From Chara braunii (lineage: Eukaryota; Streptophyta; Charophyceae; Charales; Characeae), in assembly GCA_003427395.1 (NCBI GenBank), contig BFEA01000269.1:560095-580570 (forward strand): 20,476 nt of DNA. Direction: 5' to 3'. Shown here in pieces: positions 9,580 to 18,683 of this stretch. The notes beneath the pieces are model-generated. The model did no database searches, was not told the origin of the DNA, and saw only the letters and a program-made list of their open reading frames with translations. Position 1 is the stretch's first letter, and the number at the start of each line of letters is the position of its first letter. The position numbers and the translations under genes were made by a program.

Positions 9580-10749
9580 ATGAGGCATCTCTACGTAGTA
9601 AGAGATGGTCATCTGTTTATAAAGCGACAAGTTGGGAACCCCAAGAGGATCGTATGTGGGAGGAACCGGCAGATCGATGTCATAGCAGCCTTACACGATG
9701 GTATAGCAGAGGGGCACAGAGTAGTTAGTGCCACATGCGCAAAGATAAGTGAGTTGTACCATTGGGATGGAATGCTGACTATGGTCATCAAGTATTGCCA
9801 GTCCTGTGTACCTTGCCAACAGAGGTCAGCGCAAAGGCATGGGGAGTCTCTGCACCTCAGGCTGGAAAGGGAAGTGGGTGCAGTTGTACACCTGGACCTG
9901 TTGTTCATGCCACTCGGGGAGGATGGAAGTAACTATATCTTCGACGCACGGGACAACCTTACCGGGTTTGTAGACGGTCGGGCTATTCGTACGAAAACTG
10001 GCCCAGTGTTAGCAAGATGCATCGAAGAGTACTACCTGCGTTATCCATTTGTTAGAGAGTTTGTGATGGACCAGGGGTCATAGTTCACCTGTAACGAGGT
10101 ACGGACCTTACTTGTGGGGTATGACGTGGTAGTGAACTATGCTACTGCCGCGCACCCCCAGGCGAACGCGCCTGTGGAGAAAGGGTATAGTACCATCACA
10201 AATCTCTTGGCTAAGTGGACTGAGGGGAGGCCTAACCAGTGGCCGAAGTTCTTGAGAGTGACATTTCTTCGTGGAAAATGTTACAGTGAAAAGGACTACC
10301 AAGTATGCGCCAACGACGATATGGTACGGAAGGCATGCCACCTTTCCCATAGAAAGCTTTATGAAGACGTGGAGGCGCCAGGACCTGGAAGTGAACTTGT
10401 CCTTTGAAAAGAACTGCTCGATATACGGGCGCGGCAGGTGGGAGCCGCTGAGGAAAGGTTACGAGAGGCCGCTGGTCAGATAGAGAGAAGTCGTATGGAG
10501 GACAAGATGAGATGGGACCAGATGGCCCAAATAAGGAAGGACCCGCTGGAAGTGGGAGACGTGGTACTGCTATATGACTCCTCGCTGGAAAAAAAATGGT
10601 CCAGGAAGCTAGATAAGCGATGGTTGGGGCCCTATAGGATCGTGCGGTGTGGCGAGTTTGGGGCCTACCAAATTGAAGAGCTGGATGGGGCAGGGTGGAA
10701 GGACTGGGTATCGGGGACAAGGCTGAAGAAGTTCGTGGCCAGGGAATAG
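9580..10749 (+). pseudogene. Pol integrase with GPY/F-like C-terminus
   Basis: Integrase inserts element cDNA into the genome. The HHCC zinc finger is visible: His codons at 9694 and 9715 and Cys codons at 9805 and 9814 (SCVPCQQR). The catalytic triad is Asp 9895 (VHLDLLF), Asp 10069 (VMDQGS) and Glu 10177 (APVEKGY), with 35 residues between the second Asp and Glu (DD35E). A TAG at 10081-10083 follows the second Asp motif. Frames shift near 10265 and at A4 10407-10410. The tail WLGPYRIVRCGEFGAYQIEE is a GPY/F-like module, and there is no chromodomain after it. The terminal TAG at 10747-10749 abuts a splice-donor-like GTAAGG. Confidence 0.87.
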
Positions 10750-10932
10750 GTAAGGCACCACGAGACCTCGTTAGGAATAGAGTCTCGCCTAGGCTCTACC
10801 CTCGTCAAATGATTGGATAGGTGGGTGATTAGGGTGGATGGGTGTGGAGTTTGTGTGGGATTTCCCCGAGCCAATGGGCTCAGCTGCTGACCCTGTTGTG
10901 TGCCTGTTTGGTGTCTCTCGCCTGTTGTGCAG
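10750..10932 (+). other. Intron-like segment between Pol and Gag-like frames
   Basis: It begins GTAAGG directly after the Pol stop (AATAG|GTAAGG). It has a CTGAC branch-like site at 10887-10891 and ends in a pyrimidine/T-rich TTGTGCAG at 10932, 22 bases before the Gag-like ATG at 10955. The branch-to-AG distance (about 42 nt) and the 183-bp length suit a plant-type intron. It could equally be a 5' leader whose acceptor is used from a more distant donor. Splicing is inferred from consensus only. Confidence 0.5.
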
Positions 10933-10954
10933 GTCTGACTTTTCGAAGGCAGTC

Positions 10955-13589
10955 ATGCAGAGGGGCGGGAGGGACACACGGTCGCGGCAGGGGCCCCAGG
11001 GAGTAGCAGGGAGAGGCGAGCAGCATGAGTCGCCTAGGAGGGAGCCTACGCCTGAGTTCGACGATGATAACATAGAGTTTTTCCTGGACGTATATCGGGA
11101 TCATGTGGCACAGAGAGGGTGGTCAGTGGCGGAGAGGATCCACCACTTGAGGGGTATAGGGTGGTTTGAGGAGCCTGTCGCTCAGATATGTGAGGAGGCC
11201 TTGACTTGGCCGGATGTAAAGGCCGGGATGCAGAGGTTGAGAGCTTCCCTTAGAGGGCGCGATGGAGGAGGGGAACGCGGAGGATTTCATTCCCGCATAT
11301 GAGCACTACATGTTGAGTCAGGGGATTGCGCGAGAGGAGTGGGTGCAGGCCCTACTTATCTGGACGAGGGGGGCAGAGAGGCCAGTGGCCAAACAGATTC
11401 GGGAGAGGGCCCGGGACTGGGAGGAATGTCAGGCCCAGCTCAGGAGGGCGTTCGGACGGCTAGAGCGCGAGAGGCACGAGCCCAGAGTCGAGAGGCGACG
11501 GCGAAGCAAGAGGCCGAGGGAGCCGGCACCGAGAGAGGTGGGGCTGGCCAGAGAGAGGAGGAGGGTCCCAACACAGCGGGAGGATGAGCCCACAAGCCTC
11601 CGGGCGGTTGAGTTTCGACGGATTACGAGCGAGGAGCTGAGACCGCCCTCATCGTTACCATCAGTGCAGGAACTGGATATACCAAGGGAGACGCCATTCC
11701 GAAGCTTAGCGACTCATCTTGATGCATCTCGATGGGAGGCCTCACAATTGGGGGAGGGCTCAGTTGAGCCGACGTGCTATGTGCCGTTGGAGGAGCCTTT
11801 GAACCCCGAGACGGAGACGGACATGCGAGATTGAGAGGAGCCGCAGAATCCTGAGATGGCAGCCGAGCAGCCAGATCCGGTACGGCCTCAGGGCGGGGAG
11901 GTGATCACGGTCGGAGACGATACCCCGCCACACTCCCCAGTTTCAGAGCCAGCACAACACTCATGGCCAGAGGGGATTCTTGAGCCAGGCAGCGAGGAGA
12001 TTCCGGAGTCTCCCCCTGAGGCCACCGCTATGCCTGAGCAGGAGGCAGAGGCAGAGGATCAGGGAGTGCGTGAGAGAGCGAGGGTGGAGACGCCCCTTGA
12101 CTTGCCATCGGCCATGCACGTGACCAAGAGCCCGGTTATCGAGGGGCCTGTTCCAGCGGAGCTACCGCCAGCAGTGCCATGCACGAGCGAGGGGATGGGG
12201 GCTGAGGCGTCGACTCCGGAGGGCCAGGGGCCGCGAGTGAGAAGAACCCCAAGAGAGATCCGCGACGAGAAGTCCGCCCGAGTGCGGGTCCGTCTAGATG
12301 AAATACATGCGAGGCAGGCTGAGATGGAGGCAGCAGGAATAGAGCCGACACCGCCGATCGAGCCCAAGACGAGCGAGCATAGGATCGACGAGTTGTGGGC
12401 TAGGTATGAGAGTCAGAGGGATGCAGCCCGCCAGAGGTCACGAGAGGCAGGACAGACGGACGAGGAGACGGGTGAGCTGAGGGAGATGGGGGACTTGGGT
12501 TTCTCTGCGACCAGGCAGACGATTGAGCGCATGGATCGGAGGATATGGGAGACGACAGTTACATCCTTCCAGTGGTATAATCTACTCAGCAATGAGCTCA
12601 GGGTCATAGAGTTGGAGGGGGAGCACCTGACTACTCAGGTTGCCGAGGAGAGGGTGAGGAGCCAGGCTAGAGAGGTTGAGTGGGAGAGGAGATTTGGGGA
12701 GATGGCGACCACTGTGGATAGGCTCTCGGCAGCCTGGGAGGCTAGCCAGGTGGGGCGAGCCGGTGCCGATGGCCAGGGCCGAGGGATGCAGGCTTCGCCG
12801 AGTCAGGGAGTAGCAGTAGAGGTCCCTCGACAGGCCGAGCCAATGGAGGAGGTGCCCTTGGACGTAGTTGAGGAGGAGGGTGGCGCGCAGGAGTCGCTTA
12901 TGGCTATGTCCACGGAGAGGAGAGGTTCGCGTTTGCATGAGCTGGCGGCAACCATGGGGATAGGCACGCCACAAGAGGGGCCTCAGAGACTCGACGCTTC
13001 AGAGCATGCCCCGAGGTTGGGAGAGTTGAGGGCGGAGCTGGGCTCCTGGGCCACGGGGACGGACTCAGGAGGGCCCGACTCGCAGCAACAGCAGCAGCAA
13101 GAGGCCATGAGTGAGCCCACCGCCATGGGGGGCTCTCAGCCGTCAGGAGCATGTGGGGATGAGGTGGTGGTGACAGAGGGGCCTCATGAGAAGGGCCCCC
13201 GAGAGTTGGATATGCCAAACTGCAGGTCAGTGAGCACAGCCGCACGAGGGGGTGAGGGTGCTGAGGCTATGGAGCCCGGACCTCAGGGCCATATGGGATC
13301 GTCCTCGTGTCATGAGGTGACTACTGAGACCACGGGGACGCCTTCGGCATCGAGTTCGCGGGGGAGAAAGAAGAAGACTGCCAGGTGGCACGATACCTCC
13401 TGTTTTTGGTGCAAGGAGGAAGGGCATAGAGCCGTGGACTACCCAGAACTCCTCGAGGATAAGGCCGAGGGGCGAGTTGCGGAGTTCAACGGCAAGTTCT
13501 ATGACAGGCAGGGAAGGATAGTAGAGCGAGCTCCAGATGGGGGCATGGCTCAGTTGTATAGGCAGAACCAGGAGGAGTTGTGTAAGTAG
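10955..13589 (+). pseudogene. Gag-like polyprotein with damaged zinc knuckle
   Basis: The best start is ATG 10955 (MQRGGRDTRSRQG), just after an acceptor-like site. About 99 codons lead through a helical region (DDDNIEFFLDVYRDH, GWFEEPVAQICEEALTW). A frame change near 11255 continues as MEEGNAEDFIPAYEHYML, followed by Arg-rich sequence. A TGA at 11832-11834 fits CGA to TGA. The rest is a long acidic, Pro/Glu-rich region with heptad-like helices (12600-12760) and a Q6 run near 13082. A knuckle CFWCKEEGHRAVDY (13401-13442) has Tyr at the fourth ligand instead of Cys, so zinc binding is probably lost. About 875 residues is long for Gag. Likely role: nucleocapsid/particle protein; identification rests on the helical region, the knuckle and its position beside Pol. 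Confidence 0.7.
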
Positions 13590-13779
13590 GGCCTGGTTTG
13601 TCTATGTGTCAGTAGGGACATAGTGATTGGCACACAGGAGGGCGGGTTGGAGGTGTACATATGTTTAGTTGGCTGAGGGGGCCCTAGATGTGTGCATGCT
13701 TTAGAGGTGGTAGGATGAGTCCCTGCCTGCTTGTACACATATAGTTGATTGAGGTCTCTTTGCGTTCTTCCTTTCGTAG
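13582..13779 (+). other. Second intron-like segment
   Basis: A consensus donor GTAAGT (13582-13587) overlaps the Gag-like stop codon. The segment ends in a strong polypyrimidine acceptor (TTCTTCCTTTCGTAG, AG at 13778-13779), with TTGAT branch-like sequence about 30 nt upstream. At 198 bp it matches the first intron-like segment in size. If removed, the Gag frame would read about 11 extra codons before a TAG. Inference from consensus only. Confidence 0.45.
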
Positions 13780-13794
13780 GCTATGGCTTAGAGC

Positions 13795-13899
13795 ATGGAG
13801 GTCAGCCGTAGGACACATGAGGCTATTCAGTCCACTTTTGATTTCGCAATGCCGAGACTACTTGAGTTTGAGAGAGACCTGGGTATGAGTTTTCCCTAG
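13795..13899 (+). pseudogene. Short third reading frame after Gag-like region
   Basis: ATG 13795 opens a 34-codon frame ending at TAG 13897-13899 (contains RRTHEAIQSTFDFAMPRLLE). An upstream in-frame ATG at 13783 is cut off by TAG 13789-13791. It begins right after the acceptor-like site of the second intron-like segment. Its helical, amphipathic look suggests the start of a further element exon now truncated. Family unknown. The stretch 13900-13973 has no feature. Confidence 0.35.
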
Positions 13900-13973
13900 T
13901 TAGGTGAGACAGAGGATTAGGCACCCGTTAGATTTTGAGTAGATGTTGTGTCCCCGAGCGTGTTCCGCGGGTG

Positions 13974-14052
13974 TGATCATCATACTCATCATTATCAAAA
14001 TCATCATCATCATCATCATCATCACATCATTGGATTCATTAGTATCATCATC
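13974..14052. repeat. (CAT)n / (ATC)n microsatellite
   Basis: Imperfect ATC/CAT trinucleotides run from about 13974 to 14052, with a clean stretch near 14000-14024. Similar ATC-rich sequence recurs at 14505-14555. Confidence 0.85.
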
Positions 14053-14066
14053 TGATTAATGATATA

Positions 14067-14557
14067 TTAAGCTTTTTGGTGTTCTGAAATTTTGACAGCA
14101 TCTAATATTCTTCCACATTCGGAATATAGAACTTCAAAGATGATTGAAGCTGGACTAATATCTACTGAGTTGCTCTGTTCTGTAACCTTGGTTTGCCGAT
14201 GCCAGAATGACGCTGGCAGGAGCTGGGGCATAACCCTGTAACCTGCAAATGGCAGGAGTGTGAGGCCTTGTAGAGAGATTTGGGGTTTGCTGAGGGTGGA
14301 AGGCATTCCAGTAGTGAATCGGGGGGGGGTGCAAGGTGGCGAGAAGAGATCAGCTAAGGTTGACGTTGGGTAGGTTGGTTTTGTCTCTGAGGTACAGTGT
14401 TCTGGTGCAGGGAGGGCTAGGAGTAGTTCAAGGATTAGGAGGCCAGAATAGCTGATATAGCATAATCTTTTATATTTTTTCATATATTTGAATCATTAGT
14501 CTCTTTAGCATCATTATCTGTGGTATCATCAGTATCATCAGGGTCATCATCCTCTGG
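14067..14557 (-). other. Uncertain minus-strand reading frames, unknown
   Basis: An ATG at 14483 opens a 138-codon minus-strand frame ending at 14067. Just upstream (14557-14475) another minus frame encodes an acidic stretch (EDDDPDDTDDTTDNDAKE) whose stop overlaps that ATG. The acidic part could be real coding or the by-product of ATC-rich DNA. The plus strand also has a plausible short frame near 14103-14243. No domain is recognised, and I would not call a gene without homology or transcript data. Confidence 0.25.
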
Positions 14558-14610
14558 GTAGACTGTGAGGACCCCGGCCTCAATCTTATTATTGGTAATA
14601 TCAAGCCTTG

Positions 14611-14649
14611 GGTACCGGGCCCGGTTAAAAAAAAAAAAAAAAAAAAAAA
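14611..14649 (+). repeat. GGTACCGGGCC motif followed by A23 tract
   Basis: GGTACCGGGCC (14611-14621) is followed within 5 bases by 23 consecutive A residues (14627-14649). This resembles the 3' end of a retroposed sequence on the plus strand. The matching 5' end and target duplication were not found. Confidence 0.5.
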
Positions 14650-14650
14650 G

Positions 14651-14980
14651 AGGGTCCTAGATTGGCCTTGGGGTATCCAATGTGTGGCTCTGCACAAGAA
14701 CCAAAGGTTTTTTAAGGAAGACATGTTGCGCTTTCAGCACCTGCAGGACTATATCTCCTTCTCGTGTAGGGAGCAGAAAATGGCAGTCATTTGCTCTTGC
14801 CTTCACAGGGCCAAGGCATATACTACAATGGCAGGGATGGAAGTGGTTTTTCTCCTCAATCTTAAGATTGAGCTTAGGAGGAGGGGCTTCCCTGATGAAT
14901 ACTTTGACAATGCCTTGCGAAATTTCTCCCGGAAATTTGGGGGCATTTGGGAAGACTGGGTCACTTACCTTACAGGTTAG
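14651..14980 (+). CDS. Hypothetical protein fragment or exon
   Basis: One frame is open from the A23 tract to a TAG at 14978-14980. The first ATG is 14723 (85 codons), but the protein-like sequence starts earlier (LDWPWGIQCVALHKNQRFF), so the 5' part is probably missing or lies in another exon. The composition is typical of a folded, helical protein (LNLKIELRRRGFPDEYFDNA, FGGIWEDWVTYL). The end CAG|GTTAGG (donor at 14976) could be a splice donor, so the TAG may be intronic. I do not recognise the family. The A23 tract at its left edge suggests that an insertion broke the gene. Low-complexity T-rich DNA follows. Confidence 0.45.
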   Translation, partial: RVLDWPWGIQCVALHKNQRFFKEDMLRFQHLQDYISFSCREQKMAVICSCLHRAKAYTTMAGMEVVFLLNLKIELRRRGFPDEYFDNALRNFSRKFGGIWEDWVTYLTG

Positions 14981-14989
14981 GGAAGCCTG

Positions 14990-15782
14990 CTAGGGGGAAG
15001 AAGAAAAACAGAGAGGGCACTTGAGGGGTAACCGGGTTCGATGTTTATTTTTTGTTTGGTATTTTCCTTTTTTATTTTATTTTTTCAAAAATTCTTTCCA
15101 AAACGCATTTAGGGGTGTATTAGGACTGAACGAGGAGGTGGTCTGGTGGTGACTAACGGTACCGGCGGTTCTGTGGGCTTTGTCTTACTTGTCTGAATCT
15201 GGCTTCTCGAGTAGGTTGCGTCCATTCGGCAGTTCCCTGTCGCTGTTTGGGTTGGGGGGGACTGTAGTATTCCGGGTTTGTTCTTCCTAACTTGGTCTCT
15301 TTGTAGTGCTTGGTCCATTTGATAGTCTTCCTTTTTCTGTACTTAGGACTATTTTTTGTCTTTCTCAAACTTTTCTTCTGATTTCTCTGTCTGCCGCTGA
15401 CTATTTTCTGGGACTATCCAGGTAGTACTTAAGCTCGTTCGTCTATTCGTTCGGTCCCTTATTCCATGCGACTATTCAGACCCCTGACGAGTTCCGGTTG
15501 GCGACCGGACGAAACGCAGCGTCGGGTCGCTGCGCCATGCTTTGCATGCTTATTTTTCGATATGTGGCGGTGTTTTATGATCAATCTTTCGGCCTATTGG
15601 TCGCGTTTCGGGACATTGGGACTATGTGTGCTCTTTCTTCTTCGTCATCCCCTTTGTCTTTCTCTTTCGTTTCTCCCTCATTTCTGGTCTTTGCTTATTG
15701 CCCTATTGACAAGTTTGTTGTTGCTGTGGATTTGTCCTTTACCAGCCATTCGAGATTTAGCCAAGTTTAGGGTTCGCGGATG
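14990..15782. other. No confident gene; T-rich intergenic DNA
   Basis: T-rich and C/T-rich sequence gives hydrophobic plus-strand frames (15466-15828) and basic minus-strand frames (15368-15109) that overlap and lack domains. I treat them as compositional. A small inverted repeat GCAGCG/CGCTGC lies near 15520-15535. Confidence 0.35.
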
Positions 15783-15823
15783 CACGTGTAGGCAACGATC
15801 GTGTCCAGTCGAGCCTACACGTG
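15783..15823. repeat. Perfect 11-bp inverted repeat containing CACGTG cores
   Basis: CACGTGTAGGC (15783-15793) and GCCTACACGTG (15813-15823) are exact reverse complements around a 19-nt spacer. Each arm contains the CACGTG palindrome, which in plants is the G-box bound by bZIP and bHLH factors. It could be a regulatory dyad or a hairpin. No gene is anchored next to it. The following 15824-16296 has no supported gene. Confidence 0.6.
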
Positions 15824-16295
15824 TATAAGCAAGCCCCGACCTTCGGTCAGAGGGGCGGAAGCCAATGGTCCGCAAGACGGATCATCCTATAGTGAGACGG
15901 CCCTTCCAATAGTCTAGCATGCCTATCCAATTCATGCACAAGCGGGATAACGCCTATCATCCATGCATCTAGTTTTGAATCGAGGTTCATGCAACACTTC
16001 CTTGGCCCACCAGCCCGAAATCACGCAAGGTCCAATTGTCGCAGATCAATCAATTAGACCCATCCATCTAAGAGGTCAGAGAAGGGTAGGGAATAAGACA
16101 ACCATTCATCAATACCCAAGGAGAGAAAATGAAAACATACACATCAATAGAAAAGAGCAAACGACAAGTCCGAATGCCGATCCAGAAAGGAAAAAGAGGG
16201 GCGACTTGCGCCGAATACCAAAACTGCTTAGACGGAAAGAAGAAGAATCAAAATGGCTTAGAGGGATAGAAGAAGAAGCCCGTTGCACACTTCCC

Positions 16296-16296
<1 letters not shown>

Positions 16297-16379
<83 letters not shown>
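16297..16379. repeat. (TC)n microsatellite
   Basis: An uninterrupted TC/CT tract of about 41 units occupies 16297-16379. Long Ser-Leu and Arg-Glu frames across it on the two strands are artefacts of the repeat. Confidence 0.97.
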
Positions 16380-16383
<4 letters not shown>

Positions 16384-17667
16384 ATTACCCCGATGCGGGC
16401 AGTCCGTCGCCTCACACCCACACAGAGTGGTCACCCCGCTTGATCCAAGCATGCAACCCAGGTTTTCCCGTGTGCCACAATCCGTCGAGGCCCCACGTCA
16501 ACTCCACAAGCGTCGGATCGCCCAACTCTCTACTCACCTGCCAGCTTTGGCTCGTTATCCGATCCTCTCGACCGCGCTAACTTCCAAAAATTCTTAGTGA
16601 GGGAGTTAATCGTGCTTACGAAATTTATAGCATGCATGCGTGTGCGCGCAATACCCGGGATTGTGTATGAGTACGGGGAAAAAGGAGGAAGGGAGTGCCT
16701 ATGACTGCATGGCCAGGCCGCGGCGTGGGGGACGTAGCCTCACTCCACACATCGATCCGGTCGTGCACGCGTTCAGGCCAATAGGACAGAGGAAGAAGTA
16801 CGTGCACACGGAGATTCCACAAAAGATACCAAGAGCGAGGGAATTACAGTTGCAATTGTGCCCGCCAAAACATAACTTATAGTTGCACTCAGGATTAAGG
16901 CGCGGAGAAATCAGAGCATAGATCTTGATGCGGCATGGTGTGCGCAAGCAAGAATCGTTGTGCAACAGAAATTGAGGCGAGCCTAAATTCCTAATTCTTA
17001 TTCCTAGTTGTAAAAATAAATTCCGAACGAAGCAATTTCGGAGAGCCCGCGGGGGTTCAACATCAGTTGAAAATTCAAAAAAGATTTCCCCGCGCGACAA
17101 TCACGCTAAGCTATGGCAACAGTTATTCGTCACGCTCGCTAAGGCGCGATCAACTACCAACCGTCGTGGGACCAGGCCAGCCCACCCCCCGCCCCTTTTC
17201 CCAAAGGACGCGAAAGCACAAGGATGCGTAAAGCAAGGGCATCCACGCAATTCATCAGGCCATCCCGACTCAACCTGTTTCAACCCCCAACGTAGCCTCG
17301 CGCAGAAGATCGCGTGGTTGCAGACAGTAGTTCGTCATAACCCGTGGAGGGCTATGCAGGCTATATGTAGGACAGTCTTGCTGCCCTGTGCACTGATCGC
17401 TATATGATGTCCATTGTTAGGTGTCTACAAAATACTGCATATGCCAGAATCCTCTGTTTCCTTGTGGCCGATAGCCACACCGAGTCTGTGGGTGGGGACC
17501 GCCGACAGTGATAGTGGTTCATTTTGTCGATAGTTGTGAGCACCGTACGACCATGGGCGAGGCAGTGATTGCAAGGGGGATCAGACCTTCGCTGACAACA
17601 TGTGCATCGGGTGGGAAAATTTCAACGACTATCTTGTAGAACGAGATTAATTTTACCCTAATTAGAC
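16380..17667. other. No gene identified
   Basis: About 1.3 kb without a frame I can support on either strand. The longest minus-strand frame (17100-16699) lacks an ATG at its beginning and shows no domain. A 34-codon plus frame from ATG 17407 is too short to judge. No tRNA or repeat array was recognised. Confidence 0.4.
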
Positions 17668-18545
17668 TTATTGAACTTTTTCCAGGGGCAGTGGGGGAGG
17701 GGGTTGACTATTTGACGTTGATGATACCTCCCTCACCCCTAAAGCTGGAGGTTTTTTTCTGGATGCACGCTGTTTTTTAGCAGGGGATGCCCTCGAGGGA
17801 GGGGAATTAATCCTCTTCATCCTGATGGATCCTTCTTCTGTACATGGTGTCCAATTACGACTGTCCACTGGCCGAAAATCCTCTCTCTCTGGTCCGGATG
17901 AGTTAATGGATGCAGGGCGATCGGACCTAGCATCCTTTAAATGATAGAGATTCTTAATACCGAGATCCGATTCATAATCTCACTCATCCTGGGAGGATGT
18001 ATATGCATTGTTTACAAATACCCGGGAAGGGGGGTCATGGGGTTGAGAGTCACCCTCTGACTGGGCTATGGAATCCTCCTATTCTTCGTCCTCCATTTCG
18101 GACCCTTCGTGCAGAACAATCTCGTTTCGTTTTACTATAAAGTCATGTTCAGTCAGATCTTCCCTCAGTTCCCTGTCTTCATTTTCGTCATCCTGTTTGC
18201 ATTTTTCCCGCATGGGAGTAACACGGTCTTCGTCCATCTTTTCCATGTGGTCGACAAGAGTTTTTTCCTTTGTCTTTATCCTCCTACCCCTCCTCGTTCT
18301 CTCTGTGCTCCGCCACTGTACCCTCCACCTTCTTATCCTTCTCCTTGTCTAGTATGGATTTGTCCATGTTCGCCTCTTTCGCAAGCCGGAATACCCTACC
18401 AGAAAAGGGGTTTTCGGGGGGCATACTCACACTGCAAATTTGTTTTTATAGCTCGGACGTGATTGCAATCAGATTCATCCAGGTATGATATCGTAATTGC
18501 AGCCAGATACATTTTGGGATGTGCTTGTTTGAGTATGCCCTCCAT
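17668..18545 (-). pseudogene. Decayed gene for a charged, nuclear-like protein, unknown family
   Basis: Reading down the minus strand from ATG 18545 gives MEGILKQAHPKMYLAAITIS and on to CEYAP, where a C6 run (18416-18421) shifts the frame. Sense continues as ENPFSGRVFRLAKEANMDKS to a TAG at 18286-18284 that sits on a G4 run; a one-base change there removes both stop and shift. Next come an acidic helical stretch (KCKQDDENEDRELREDL), TAG 18081-18079, more acidic/Ser-rich sequence, TGA 17982-17980, a basic NLS-like segment (SPAKKQRASRKKPPALG), a proline run and TAA 17670-17668. About 290 codons in all. A further open part up to 18683 may be 5' sequence. Family not recognised; it could be a host regulator-like protein or a transposon ORF. 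Confidence 0.55.
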
Positions 18546-18683
18546 GACACAACACTTTTTGCTTCCTTTCACACAGATACGCAACAGGGCAAGGAATAAT
18601 AAGTAGTAGATATAGCCCACTGCAAAACCTATTTGATTTTGGACAACGGTATGTGCATGGCCCGGTACTTCACGCCCAAGCAA

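Larger units (their letters stand above)
5349..13899 (+). mobile_element. Decayed Ty3/gypsy-type retrotransposon, Pol then Gag-like order
   Basis: The span holds, all on the plus strand, a Pol region (zinc knuckle, protease, RT, RNase H, integrase) and then a large Gag-like frame and a short third frame. RT before integrase places it with Ty3/gypsy (Metaviridae-like) elements. Placing Gag after Pol is unusual and may be real, or may reflect two adjacent truncated copies. I could not find LTRs, a tRNA primer site, a polypurine tract or a target-site duplication, so the true ends are unknown. Many stops and frameshifts show that this copy cannot encode an intact Pol. Confidence 0.8.

Noticed and set aside
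15466-15828. Hydrophobic plus-strand frame as a membrane protein
   Set aside because: T-rich DNA gives hydrophobic codons in all frames; an overlapping frame is equally open and no family features are visible.
15963-16580. A 205-codon plus-strand frame
   Set aside because: More than a third is translation of the TC microsatellite and its tail, and the part before shows no recognisable domain.
16699-17100. 133-codon minus-strand frame
   Set aside because: No ATG at its beginning, no domain, and composition like the surrounding intergenic DNA.
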